DNA from: UBA7803 sp041395905
GTDB lineage: Bacteria > Pseudomonadota > Gammaproteobacteria > Pseudomonadales > Azotimanducaceae
Length of the DNA: 64,000 nucleotides
Direction of reading: 5' to 3'
Assembly: GCA_041395905.1 (NCBI GenBank)
Contig: JAWKZP010000002.1
Coordinates: 372,001 to 436,000, forward strand
The notes under the pieces are model-generated. The model made no database searches, was not told the DNA's origin, and worked only from the letters and a program-made list of their open reading frames with translations. Each line of letters opens with the position of its first letter. Position 1 is the stretch's first letter. The position numbers and the translations under genes were made by a program. Of the stretch, positions 26,595-35,272 are shown in pieces.

Positions 26595-27878
26595 TTACTC
26601 CATGGCTCGGAGGGCCTGCACGGGACGCAGCCGCAGCACGCGCAGCGCCGGCACCAGCGCAGCGAGCTGGGTGCCGAGCAGCAGCACGATGCAGGCAGTG
26701 GCCGCCGCTCCCCAGCTGAATACCGGATAGATCCGCTCGGGCAGCTTGTAGCGCACCAGCACGTCTTCGACGTCGGCCGGCAGCGGCACGCCCACGGCTG
26801 CCAGCACTGCCACCAGCAGTGCCGCGCTGCCGAGGCCGAGCACGAGCCCGAGCAACGCCATGCAAAGGGCTTCGCCGCACAGCTGGCGCGCAATGGCGGC
26901 AGGACGCATGCCCAGCGCCATCAGCATGCCGAACTCCGGCGTGCGTTCGAACACGGTCATCATGAAGGTGTTGACCACGCTGAAGGTGACGATCACGGCA
27001 ACCAGAGCAAAGAACAGCTGCGCGCCCACCCGTTTCAACTCGACCGCCTGAACCAGCTCCGGCGTCAGCTCGGTCCAGTCGAGCACCGCGCGTCCCGGGC
27101 CTGCGAGCGCTCGAGCCACGGAGGTACTGCGGCCGGTCCGGTCGAGCAGCACCACAAGCGCGTGGATCTGGTCGGCGCGGAGATTCCATGCCTGGCGGAA
27201 ATCGTCGATGGGAATCTGCACCAGACCCCGGTCCAGCTCCGCAATGCCCGTGCTGAACACACCCACCACCCGGGCGACTGCGGCTGCAACCCCGCCTTCA
27301 CGCGCGTTGCCGACCAGCATCAGCTCGTCGCCTACGCCGAGGCCGAGATTGCGCGCCAGAGCGGCGCCGATCACCGCCTCACCGGAACCCTCGAGATAGC
27401 GGCCCTCATTCACCATGCCCGGCAGGCTCGACGCGCGCTGCTCCGCCGCCGCGTCCACGCCCATGATCTGCGCGCCAAAGCTTCGATCTTCCCCCGCTGC
27501 CAGGGCGAATGCCTGGGCGCGCGGGAGCGCCGCGGTGACGCCGGGCAGCCGCAGCGCCTGTTCGCGCAGCGAGGTGGCATCATCGAGCACGTGTTCCAGG
27601 CGCGGATCATCGTGGTAGTCGGGCCGCTGCACCTGCAGATGCCCCGTCAGCAGCCGCGCGGCATTGTCCACCATGGTGCCGAAGGTGCCGTCCTGCATGG
27701 ACATGGCGAACACCTGCAACCAGGCCGCGAACCCGATGCCGCCCGCGGTAAGCCAGGTCCGGCGCCGGTTGCGCCAGAGATTGCGCCAGGCCAGCGGTCC
27801 GGTGACGCCGCCGAACCCCGTGCGGCGTGCCGTGCGGCGTCCGCGACTCCCGCCGACAACGCCCTGCACACCGCTCAC
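26595..27878 (-). CDS. FtsX/LolE-type ABC permease 2
   Basis: A 427-residue permease with the same layout as permease 1: LAWRNLWRNRRRTWLTAGGI before the first helix, a large periplasmic domain, and TVFERTPEFGMLMALGMRPA before the last helices. The start is GTG 27878, which overlaps the TGA of permease 1 as GTGA; no ATG exists in frame nearby. Clear similarity to permease 1 indicates duplication. A heterodimer of the two, like LolC/LolE, is a natural reading. Confidence 0.87.
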   Translation of the reverse strand: MSGVQGVVGGSRGRRTARRTGFGGVTGPLAWRNLWRNRRRTWLTAGGIGFAAWLQVFAMSMQDGTFGTMVDNAARLLTGHLQVQRPDYHDDPRLEHVLDDATSLREQALRLPGVTAALPRAQAFALAAGEDRSFGAQIMGVDAAAEQRASSLPGMVNEGRYLEGSGEAVIGAALARNLGLGVGDELMLVGNAREGGVAAAVARVVGVFSTGIAELDRGLVQIPIDDFRQAWNLRADQIHALVVLLDRTGRSTSVARALAGPGRAVLDWTELTPELVQAVELKRVGAQLFFALVAVIVTFSVVNTFMMTVFERTPEFGMLMALGMRPAAIARQLCGEALCMALLGLVLGLGSAALLVAVLAAVGVPLPADVEDVLVRYKLPERIYPVFSWGAAATACIVLLLGTQLAALVPALRVLRLRPVQALRAME

Positions 27879-29158
27879 GCAGCCACCCGCAGCGCCGCCG
27901 CTGCAGCGAGATGCCGGATTCGCAGTGCCGGTATCAGCGCAGCGAGCTGGGTACCGATCAGCAGCACCAGCGGCGCGGTGATCATGGCGGCCGGCGCGAA
28001 GCTGGGGTACAGCCGGGTGGGCACGTACATCTGAGTCGCCAGCTGCTCCAGGCCGCCGCCGAGAGAAATGCCGGCACGCATCAGCCAGCCCACCACCGCC
28101 AGCGCCAGGCCCAGCCCGATCGCGGCGCCCAGCGCCCACAGAAACAGCGCCTCCCACTGCAGCATGCGCATGATGCGCGCGGGACGCATACCGATGGCCA
28201 GCAGCATGCCGAACTCGCGGGTGCGCTCGAACACCGTCATGATGAAGGTGTTCACCGCGCTGAACGCGACCAGAATCATGATCAGCCAGTAGAACAGCGA
28301 GCCGCTCAGGCGATCCACCTCTATGGCCTGGCGCAGTTCCGGAAGCACTTCCCACCAGGGACGCACGCGCACGTCGGTGCGCGGGATATGCACGACCGCG
28401 GCGGCGATGCGCTCCGCCACCCGGCCTACGTGCGCCAGCTTGTCTGTTCGCACGGCGATGCTGTGCACCTCGTCACCCAGGCCGAAGGCATCACGCATGG
28501 TGGCGATGGGCAGCAGCAGCAGGGCCCGATCGAGATCCGCCAGTCCCGTGCGGAACGTGCCTACCACTTTGAGCACCAGCGCGGCGACGCCGCCCTCCTT
28601 GCCCGTGCCGAGCACCACCACCTCGTCACCGGGCGTCACGCCCAGATTGCGCGCCAGACCCTCCCCGAGCAGGCCTTCCTCCCCCGAGGCGACATTGCGG
28701 CCCGCAACGATGCGGCGCTCGAAATCCACTACGGCGCGCTCTGCCACCGGATCGACACCCAGGACCTGGGCACCGAAGCTGCGCTCACCGGCGGAGGCCA
28801 GCGCGAACGCTTCGAGGCGCGGCGCAGCCGCGACCACGCCCCTGGTCCGGCGTACGACGTCGAGCAGCGCCGTGGCGTCGGCCAGCGTGTCCTCGAGCCG
28901 GTCGCTGTCGACGTAGTCGGCGTTCTGCAGCTGCAGATGACCGATCAGCAGCGAGGTCGCATTTTCTTCCATCATCTCGTAGCTGCCGAGCTGTATGCAC
29001 ATGGACAGCACCACCAGAAACACGGCGAACGCGACGCCACCGGCAGTGAGCCAGGTGCGCCTGGCATTGCGCCAGAGATTGCGCCAGGCGATGCGCAGCC
29101 CCAGCCCCGCGGCCCCGCGCTGCGGACGCTCGACGACGCTGCCCAGGATCTCACTCAT
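27875..29158 (-). CDS. FtsX/LolE-type ABC permease 1
   Basis: A 427-residue inner-membrane permease with an N-terminal helix (IAWRNLWRNARRTWLTAGGVAF), a periplasmic MacB-like domain and three C-terminal helices (TVFERTREFGMLLAIGMRPARI). The ending LIGTQLAALIPALRIRHLAAAAALRV is shared with permease 2. The ATG at 29158 overlaps the stop of a 24-codon mini-ORF. Role: energised extraction or handling of a lipid or lipoprotein with the LolA-like protein encoded just upstream. The substrate is unknown. Confidence 0.88.
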   Translation of the reverse strand: MSEILGSVVERPQRGAAGLGLRIAWRNLWRNARRTWLTAGGVAFAVFLVVLSMCIQLGSYEMMEENATSLLIGHLQLQNADYVDSDRLEDTLADATALLDVVRRTRGVVAAAPRLEAFALASAGERSFGAQVLGVDPVAERAVVDFERRIVAGRNVASGEEGLLGEGLARNLGVTPGDEVVVLGTGKEGGVAALVLKVVGTFRTGLADLDRALLLLPIATMRDAFGLGDEVHSIAVRTDKLAHVGRVAERIAAAVVHIPRTDVRVRPWWEVLPELRQAIEVDRLSGSLFYWLIMILVAFSAVNTFIMTVFERTREFGMLLAIGMRPARIMRMLQWEALFLWALGAAIGLGLALAVVGWLMRAGISLGGGLEQLATQMYVPTRLYPSFAPAAMITAPLVLLIGTQLAALIPALRIRHLAAAAALRVAA

Positions 29159-29229
29159 TGCATGGTGCCGGTGATCGCGCTGCGCTGCGCCTCGATGCGC
29201 GGCTCGCGACGACGCATGGCGGCACTCAT
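29155..29229 (-). CDS. 24-residue coupling mini-ORF between LolA-like and permease 1 genes
   Basis: ATG 29229 overlaps the stop of the LolA-like gene (ATGA), and its TGA at 29155-29157 overlaps the ATG of permease 1 (ATGA). The 24-residue peptide is basic (contains MRRREPRIEAQRS) with no hydrophobic helix. Start and stop fit both neighbours exactly, so ribosomes can pass from one gene to the next. Whether the peptide itself matters is unknown; it may exist only to couple translation. Confidence 0.5.
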   Translation of the reverse strand: MSAAMRRREPRIEAQRSAITGTMQ

Positions 29230-30074
29230 CGCGCGCCGCCGCTCAACGTCTCGGGAGTCGCGCCGCTCTTCAGCGCGAACAGCGTGAACAGCTGATCGGG
29301 CAGATCGAGATCGAACTGCGCCTCGGCGTAGCTGATCTCGGTGTAATGATCCTGCTCGTCGAGCTTGAGCATGCGCATTCGGGTGCCGAAGGTTCTTCCA
29401 CCCAGCTCTCCGATTTCCAGCGTCTCCATGCGTTTGAGCGGCGTCAGGCTCTGATCGAAGAACGTCTCCGACAGCAGCACGTAATCGTCCCGCAGTACCA
29501 GTTGCTCCTTACCCCAGACCACGGGGGCATCGTCATGGGGGACGGCATCGATGGTGTAGATCGCATGCCCGTCGCGCTGTTGGGTTCCGGTGAGCCCGAG
29601 GTCGTAGTAGTGCAGCAGCTTGTCCGTGCGCGAGAGGTCGTTGTAGGAGAAGTCCGAGCCCGCCCAGCTCTGGGACATGAGGCTGAAGGGCAGCCGGATG
29701 GTACGGTTCAGTTTGGGCGTGAACGTCCACATGCGATCGCCCTGCTTGAGCGTGGCGTTGCCGGCATCGCGAGCCGGTTCGGTGAATCGGATCAGCGCAT
29801 CCTCGCGCCCGCGGGTCCAGGCCACCAGCGTCGAGGTCCGCTCCCAGTCCGGCCGGTGCACCACCATGGTCATGCGTACGAACGAGGTGCGGCCGCGGGT
29901 GAGATCGATGGCCGCGGCGATCAGCGCCCGGGCGTCGACTGTGTCGGCTGCCGCGGCGGACTCGCGTTGCGCCGTCTCCGCTACGGCGGTCAGGGAAGAA
30001 AAAACGAGCGCCGCGGCGGCAGCGGCTCTCAACACGGTGGTCAGAGTGCCTGCTGCCGTAGGGGATGCGCGCAT
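29226..30074 (-). CDS. Outer-membrane lipoprotein-sorting (LolA-like) periplasmic protein
   Basis: A 282-residue exported protein of the COG2834/LolA_like type. The signal peptide covers about residues 1-32 (LRAAAAAALVFSSLTAVAE). The mature domain has strands typical of the open beta-barrel that carries lipid chains: FVRMTMVVHRPDWERTSTLV, RFTEPARDAGNATLKQGDRM, WTFTPKLNRTIRLP and WAGSDFSYNDLSR. It differs from classical LolA and is usually found beside RND or FtsX transporters. As first gene of the operon it probably moves the hydrophobic cargo across the periplasm. The ATG at 30074 is chosen because it gives the signal peptide. Confidence 0.87.
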   Translation of the reverse strand: MRASPTAAGTLTTVLRAAAAAALVFSSLTAVAETAQRESAAAADTVDARALIAAAIDLTRGRTSFVRMTMVVHRPDWERTSTLVAWTRGREDALIRFTEPARDAGNATLKQGDRMWTFTPKLNRTIRLPFSLMSQSWAGSDFSYNDLSRTDKLLHYYDLGLTGTQQRDGHAIYTIDAVPHDDAPVVWGKEQLVLRDDYVLLSETFFDQSLTPLKRMETLEIGELGGRTFGTRMRMLKLDEQDHYTEISYAEAQFDLDLPDQLFTLFALKSGATPETLSGGAR

Positions 30075-30131
30075 GAAAAGCCTCCAAGTCTGGTGCCGGG
30101 CCCGTAGGGCTGCACGCTGCGGCCGGCTTGT

Positions 30132-30166
30132 ATTTTGACTCATACGAAAGTTAGACTCTATCAAAT
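30132..30166. promoter_or_regulatory. Promoter and likely TetR operator between the regulator and envelope operon
   Basis: TTGACT (30135-30140), 17 bases, then CTATCA (30158-30163) form a sigma-70 promoter pointing to the TetR gene. An imperfect dyad ATTTTGA (30132-30138) / TCAAAT (30161-30166) embraces it and two direct GACTC copies lie inside. The patch is AT-rich against a GC-rich background and sits 58 bases from the operon start, so a shared operator is likely. Confidence 0.5.
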
Positions 30167-30191
30167 ATTTTCCACCGCACGCAATCGTCAG

Positions 30192-30809
30192 ATGACCTCA
30201 CTGCGGGAACGCAAGAAAGCCCAGGCCAGAGAACGCATCGTGACTGCAGCGTCCCGGTTGTTCGACTCCGAGGGGTACGAATCGGTGACCATCCGGGACA
30301 TCGCTGCGGCGGCCGAGGTTTCCTACCAGACCGTGTACAACTACTTTCCGAGCAAGGCGCGCATCCTGCACGAGATATTGCTCGGCGAGGCGCGCAGCAT
30401 GGAAGCTCAGGCGCTGGCGGCATTCGACCCCGCCCGGGGGCCATGGCCCGGGCTCGAAGGCGCCATAGATGCGTTGGTGAGGGCGACGATCACACTGGTC
30501 GGGCAGCGCGCCCCCGGCTACTGGCGCGCCGTGACGGCTGAGAGTCTGCGCGACCCGGATACCTTCGGATCGCTCATGGGGTTGCTCGACACGGAACTGC
30601 GCGAGGTTCTCGCGGCCGCGCTCGCCGGCGCCCGGGCTCGCGGCGAGCTGGACGGACAGGTCGATCTGGAGGTGCTCGCGCAGGTGGTGATCTACCTCAG
30701 CGATCACGCGGCGTTGCGAGCCATCTCCATGCCCGACGCCGACCCGGGCACAATCGCCGCCGATCTGAAGGCGCAGCTGTTGCTGGTGCTGCGGCCCTAC
30801 CTGCGCTGA
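30192..30809 (+). CDS. TetR/AcrR-family transcriptional regulator
   Basis: A 205-residue repressor-type protein. The N-terminal helix-turn-helix (about residues 10-55) reads RIVTAASRLFDSEGYESVTI, then AEVSYQTVYNYFPSKARIL. The C-terminal ligand domain is variable and its inducer unknown. It is divergent from the LolA-like/FtsX operon with a promoter-dyad region between, so it most likely represses that operon and itself. The ATG at 30192 is used; a TTG at 30135 would place the promoter -35 in the coding frame and is rejected. Confidence 0.88.
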   Translation: MTSLRERKKAQARERIVTAASRLFDSEGYESVTIRDIAAAAEVSYQTVYNYFPSKARILHEILLGEARSMEAQALAAFDPARGPWPGLEGAIDALVRATITLVGQRAPGYWRAVTAESLRDPDTFGSLMGLLDTELREVLAAALAGARARGELDGQVDLEVLAQVVIYLSDHAALRAISMPDADPGTIAADLKAQLLLVLRPYLR

Positions 30810-30911
30810 TTCCGGCGCCGGGCGCTGCGACTGCCGGCGCGAGCCGCAGCCGGTCCTTGCCGGCAACGGGGCGCAGCCGGTAGCGTGCGCGTTTTTCCGG
30901 GAGCATCGATC

Positions 30912-32924
30912 ATGCAGGAAGGTCGCTGGGGCATAATCGCCACAGGACGCATTGCCGGCGCATTCGCCGACGCGCTGGGTGCCGCCCGCGGCAACCGGCT
31001 GGTGGCAGCGGCCAGCCGCAACCAGCCGGCGGCCGAGGCGTTCGCCGCCCGCTATCCGGACGTGCGCCCCTGCGCCGACTATGCCGCGCTGCTCGATGAC
31101 CCGGAATTAGACGCCGTCTACGTGGCCACGCCGCACCCGCAGCACGCCGAGTGGGCCCTGCGCGCGCTCGCGGCCGGTAAAGCGGTGCTCTGCGAGAAGC
31201 CGCTGGGGCTCAATCACCCGGAAGTGATGGCCATGGTCGACGCCGCCAGCCGCGATCAGCGCCTGCTGATGGAAGCATTCATGTACCGCTGCCATCCGCA
31301 GACCCTGCGGCTGGTGGCACTCGTTCGCGACGGCGCCATCGGCGAGCTGCGCCACATCGAGGCGAGCTTCGGCTACCACGCCGCATTTGATCCCGACAGC
31401 CGGCTGTTCGCAAATCGTCTCGCCGGCGGCGGCATCATGGACGTGGGCTGCTACCCGGTGTCTGCCGCCCGGCTGCTTGCGGCTGCCGAGCCGGTGGAGG
31501 TAGTGGCCCACGGCCACCTCGGTCGCACCGGCGTCGACGAATGGTCTGCAGCGCTGCTCAAGTTCGACAACGGGTTGTCGGCCCAGGTCGCCAGCAGCGT
31601 TTCCGTCGGGCTCGACAACAGTCTCTCACTGTACGGCAGCGCCGGCCGTATTCACCTGCGCAATCCCTGGTTGTGCGCGGATGCGGCGGGCAACTGGTCA
31701 TTCGACCTGATCCGTAACGGCCGCGATCGCGAAACCGTCAGCGGCCAGGCAGAACCCCTCTACGTCCTCGAGGCGGAACATTTTGCGGGGCTCCTGCGTG
31801 ACGGCCGTGTCGAGTCACCGCTGATGAGCTGGCAGGACAGCCTCGGCAATGCGCTGGCCCTGGACGCCTGGCGCCATGCCATCGGCCTCGAATTCGAGCA
31901 GGAGCGTCCGGCCAGCCATCGCGGACCGCTGCTCGGCCGGGCGCCACGCGCGGGCGGCAAGCCGGACATCGACCGCGCTGCCGTGCCGGGACTCGCCAAG
32001 CCGGCATCGCGCCTCGTGATGGGGTGCGACAACCAGCCGAGCATGAGCCACGCCGCCGTGATGTGGGACGCGTTCTTCGAGCTGGGCGGCAACACCTTCG
32101 ATACTGCCTACATTTACGGCGGCGGCACGATGGAAAAATTTCTGGGCCACTGGCACCAGCAGCGCGGACTGCGCGACGAACTGGTGATCATCGGCAAGGG
32201 TGCACACACACCGGACAACTTTCCGGAAGCTATCGCACCGCAGCTGACCGAGTCGCTGGAACGTCTGCAGACCGACTCGGTCGACGTCTACTTCCTGCAC
32301 CGCGACAACCCGGAAGTACCTGCGGCGGAGTTCATCGACGCTCTCAATGCGGAAGTCCGGCGCGGCCGCATCGGCGTTTTCGGCGGTTCCAACTGGACCC
32401 TGCCGCGGCTGCGCGAGGCCAACGACTACGCCCGCCGCCACCAGCTGCAGGGATTCAGCGCGGTTTCCAACAACTTCAGCCTTGCGCGCATGGTTGCACC
32501 CATCTGGCCCGGCGTCGAAGCTGCGTCCGACCCGGTATTCCGCGACTATCTGCGCGCAACCGGGATGGCGCTGATGCCCTGGTCGTCCCAGGCGCGCGGA
32601 TTCTTCACGCCCTGGGCTGCCCAGGTGCGCGCCGACGCGGCCCGCGAGAACCCCGCGGTGACCCGCGTGCAGCCGACCATCGCCGAGCTGCGCCGCACCT
32701 GGTTTGCAGACGACAACTTCGAGCGCCGCGACCGCGCCGAGGCGCTGGCACGGCGACGGGGTGTGGAGCTCATCAACGTGGCGCTGGCCTATGTGCTGTG
32801 CCAGCCGTTTCCGTGCTTCCCGCTGATCGGGCCGCGCACGCTGGCGGAACTGCGCAGCTGCGTGGCCGCACTGGCAATCGAGCTCGCCCCTGAAGATCTC
32901 GCCTGGCTGAACCTGGAACGGTGA
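30912..32924 (+). CDS. Fused Gfo/Idh/MocA oxidoreductase and aldo/keto reductase
   Basis: A 670-residue two-enzyme fusion. Residues 1 to about 340 are a Gfo/Idh/MocA dehydrogenase: Rossmann start GIIATGRIAGAFADALG, EKPLG near residue 95, and the C-terminal sheet. Residues about 355-665 are an aldo/keto reductase with the full tetrad Asp397, Tyr402 (FDTAYIYGG), Lys429 (IIGKGAH) and His463 (FLHRDN). The linker is short (RAPRAGGKPDIDR). Both halves use NAD(P)(H), so the pair may oxidise and then reduce one sugar-like substrate, an epimerising logic; this is inference. GGGAG precedes the ATG at 30912. Confidence 0.9.
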   Translation: MQEGRWGIIATGRIAGAFADALGAARGNRLVAAASRNQPAAEAFAARYPDVRPCADYAALLDDPELDAVYVATPHPQHAEWALRALAAGKAVLCEKPLGLNHPEVMAMVDAASRDQRLLMEAFMYRCHPQTLRLVALVRDGAIGELRHIEASFGYHAAFDPDSRLFANRLAGGGIMDVGCYPVSAARLLAAAEPVEVVAHGHLGRTGVDEWSAALLKFDNGLSAQVASSVSVGLDNSLSLYGSAGRIHLRNPWLCADAAGNWSFDLIRNGRDRETVSGQAEPLYVLEAEHFAGLLRDGRVESPLMSWQDSLGNALALDAWRHAIGLEFEQERPASHRGPLLGRAPRAGGKPDIDRAAVPGLAKPASRLVMGCDNQPSMSHAAVMWDAFFELGGNTFDTAYIYGGGTMEKFLGHWHQQRGLRDELVIIGKGAHTPDNFPEAIAPQLTESLERLQTDSVDVYFLHRDNPEVPAAEFIDALNAEVRRGRIGVFGGSNWTLPRLREANDYARRHQLQGFSAVSNNFSLARMVAPIWPGVEAASDPVFRDYLRATGMALMPWSSQARGFFTPWAAQVRADAARENPAVTRVQPTIAELRRTWFADDNFERRDRAEALARRRGVELINVALAYVLCQPFPCFPLIGPRTLAELRSCVAALAIELAPEDLAWLNLER

Positions 32925-32930
32925 TCGGGC

Positions 32931-33386
32931 TCAGCGGCGCCGGCGCAGGGTCACCACGTTGTCGCCGCCGAGCGTCTGCTGACGACGCGTGAAGCGCAGC
33001 TCCCAGGTGAGCACGGCATCCCCGTCGCGAACGAAACCGCGCAGACCGAGCCCGCCGTCGCCGAGCGCAAACAGCGCCGCCGCGACATGCACCGTGCTGC
33101 TGTCGTTCCAAAGCAGGGCGAGATTGGGTGCGCTGTCGAGTTTGGCAGTGCCCTGCAGGGTGTCGCCCGCGAGACGCATGCTCAGGGTGTAGGTGCCGCT
33201 CTCGTTGGCGGCGATGCGCAGCACGAAGTCGCGCGGCAGGTCGGGATCGTCGTGCCAGCTGCCTTTGAGGGTGGTCCCGTTGTCGTCACGTTCGACCAGC
33301 ACGCTGCAGGCGATTGCCCGACCCAGACTGCGTCCCGCGGCAAGCAGCGATCCCTTGCCCAGCCATTCCCCCGGCGGCAGCATCAT
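32931..33386 (-). CDS. Conserved-looking hypothetical protein coupled to yedK
   Basis: About 151 residues from the overlapping ATGATG at 33386. It begins MMLPPGEWLGKGSLLAAGRS and continues in alternating beta-strand style (GTTLKGSWHDDPDLPRDFVL, GTYTLSMRLAGDTLQGTAKL), resembling small lipocalin-like or beta-sandwich cytosolic proteins. There is no signal peptide or cysteine cluster. I do not recognise the family. Its start overlaps the yedK stop, so it is coexpressed with this DNA-damage gene. It could be longer only by reading into yedK in another frame, which I reject. Confidence 0.6.
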   Translation of the reverse strand: MMLPPGEWLGKGSLLAAGRSLGRAIACSVLVERDDNGTTLKGSWHDDPDLPRDFVLRIAANESGTYTLSMRLAGDTLQGTAKLDSAPNLALLWNDSSTVHVAAALFALGDGGLGLRGFVRDGDAVLTWELRFTRRQQTLGGDNVVTLRRRR

Positions 33387-34135
33387 GCCGGCGGGCCCGA
33401 CGTCGCACGCACCGGCACCGGCCCGGCGATCGGCTCGTAGCAGCGCGGCCCCTTGTTGCGGGCGTTGTTGACGAAGCTCGACACCGGTACTGCGTCCAGC
33501 GCCACCGGGATCGCCGGCCCAAGCAGTGCGGCAATTGCCGCCTCGTCGAGCTCGGGATCGAGCCACCGCCGCGCGTCCGCCATGGACAGCATCACCGGCT
33601 GCCGGGTGTGCACGAACTCGAGCCCTTCGGCCGCCGCGGTCGTGAGAATGGCGAAGCTCTCCAGAGGCTGGACCTCTTCGCCCGCGTCACCGGCGGCATC
33701 CGCCTGCTCCGCCGACACGGCACCTTTCGGCCGCCAGCGGTCCCAGATGCCGGCCAGCAGCATTCCCGGTTCCGCATGCGGTCGAATGTAGTAGGGCAAC
33801 TTCTCGCCGCGCTGGCGGATCCACTCGTAGAAGCCCGACACCGGCACCACGCAGCGCCGCCTGCGCAGAGGCTCCCGAAATGCGGGGCTGGTCGCGGCAG
33901 TTTCCGATTTCGCGTTGAACATGGAGTAGCGGGTGCTCGGCTCCTTTGCCCAGTAGGGCGTCAACCACCAGCGCATTGGCACCAGCTCCGGCGCGCCGTC
34001 CGTGCGCAGGCGCAGCACCACGATCTGTTCGGTAGGCGCGGCGTTGGCGTTGTCCGGGCCCGGATGACGCAGCCCCACCAGTTCCAGGAGCAGCTTCGAC
34101 AACGGGTCGGTGCTGACGTTGAAGCGGCCGCACAC
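33383..34135 (-). CDS. yedK: SOS response-associated peptidase (SRAP, YedK/HMCES family)
   Basis: A 250-residue SRAP protein that shields abasic sites in single-stranded DNA by forming a thiazolidine link through Cys2. The GTG start at 34135 puts CGRF directly after the initiator, as the mechanism needs. Other conserved residues are Asn in MFNAKSETA, Glu in VSGFYEW and His in FVHTRQPVML. A Glu/Ala-rich insertion (about residues 140-155) makes it slightly longer than the E. coli protein. It lies 26 bases after the aldo/keto reductase gene on the same strand and overlaps the next gene. Confidence 0.93.
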   Translation of the reverse strand: MCGRFNVSTDPLSKLLLELVGLRHPGPDNANAAPTEQIVVLRLRTDGAPELVPMRWWLTPYWAKEPSTRYSMFNAKSETAATSPAFREPLRRRRCVVPVSGFYEWIRQRGEKLPYYIRPHAEPGMLLAGIWDRWRPKGAVSAEQADAAGDAGEEVQPLESFAILTTAAAEGLEFVHTRQPVMLSMADARRWLDPELDEAAIAALLGPAIPVALDAVPVSSFVNNARNKGPRCYEPIAGPVPVRATSGPPA

Positions 34136-34161
34136 GGCGTTGTAATCAGACCCCGCCGCGC

Positions 34162-35115
34162 TCAATCGCGCAGCAGCGCCGCAACCTCGTCGAGCTCCGC
34201 CGTGTCGAGCCGCCAGGCACTGCCGGCCGCGGCATTGGCGGCCACCTGCTCCGCTGAGGTGGCACCGGCGATCACGCTGCTGATGACGTTCTGGCTCAGC
34301 AGCCAGCAGAACGCGAGCTCCAGCAGGGTGTGGCCGCGGCCCGCCGCGAACTCCGTCAGTCGCGCGACGCGGTCGAAATTGCTATCGGTCATGGCGCGCC
34401 TGGCCAGCCCTTCCATCAGCGCCAGACGGGTCCCCTCCGGTGCGGGCTCACCGGCACGGTACTTACCCGTAAGCATGCCGCTGGCGAGCGGGAAATACGG
34501 CAGCATGCCCAGGCCGAAGCGTTCGCACGCCGGCAGGACCTCATGGCGCACGCCGCGTTCCAGCAGGCTGTAGTGATTCTGCGCGGTCACGAACGGCGTG
34601 TAGCGGCTGGTGCGGGCAACCCAGTGCGCATCCGCAATCTGCCAGCCACTGAAGTTGGAGTGACCGAGATAGCGGATCTTGCCCTCGCGTACCAGGTCGT
34701 CGAGCACGCTCAGCGTCTCCTCGATCGGCGTGGCGGAATCCGGCGCGTGCATCTGATAGAGGTCGATGTAGTCCGTACCCAGGCGCTGCAGGCTCGCCTC
34801 GACGGCCAGGCGCACGTAGCGACGCGAGCCGCCCTTGGCATGCAGAGCCTGCGCCGGATCGCTGCTCATGGGCATGCCGAACTTGGTGGCGATGACCACC
34901 TGCTGCCGGCGCAGGCCGAGTGCCTGGCCGAGCAGTACCTCAGAGCGCTGGCCACCGTAGACGTCGGCCGTGTCGAAGAAGTTGATGCCCGCATCCAGCG
35001 CCGCGTCCACCACAGCGCGGGTCTGCGCGGCATCGATCCGGCCGCCGAAGTTGTTGCAGCCGATCCCTATGGCGGATACGTACAGCCCGGAACTGCCAAG
35101 TCGCCGCTGCTCCAC
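34162..35115 (-). CDS. Aldo/keto reductase
   Basis: A 317-residue NADPH-dependent reductase with TIM-barrel fold. The tetrad residues are visible: Asp and Tyr in NFFDTADVYGG, Lys in IATKFGMP and His in LYQMHAPD. NFSGWQIADA and VIAGATSAEQV form the cofactor site. Closest in style to the YajO/YdhF-like stand-alone AKRs; the substrate is unknown. It is not a recent copy of the AKR half of the fusion protein, from which it differs in most loops. Confidence 0.9.
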   Translation of the reverse strand: MEQRRLGSSGLYVSAIGIGCNNFGGRIDAAQTRAVVDAALDAGINFFDTADVYGGQRSEVLLGQALGLRRQQVVIATKFGMPMSSDPAQALHAKGGSRRYVRLAVEASLQRLGTDYIDLYQMHAPDSATPIEETLSVLDDLVREGKIRYLGHSNFSGWQIADAHWVARTSRYTPFVTAQNHYSLLERGVRHEVLPACERFGLGMLPYFPLASGMLTGKYRAGEPAPEGTRLALMEGLARRAMTDSNFDRVARLTEFAAGRGHTLLELAFCWLLSQNVISSVIAGATSAEQVAANAAAGSAWRLDTAELDEVAALLRD

Positions 35116-35272
35116 TGATCACCCTCCGTGCGCGACCGTTCCTGCGCGACCCAACGGGCAACACCAGGCGCGGCCGCGCGCTCCAGTCGATGAGAGCCCG
35201 GGATCATAACGGTTTGCGTTTGCCCGCGCATTCCAGTAGTAACGGCTGCCGGACATCGGTCACCATCACAAC

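Noticed and set aside
27827..29287. A 486-codon plus-strand frame opposite permeases 1 and 2
   Set aside because: Permease family signatures and overlapping start/stop signals on the minus strand are decisive.
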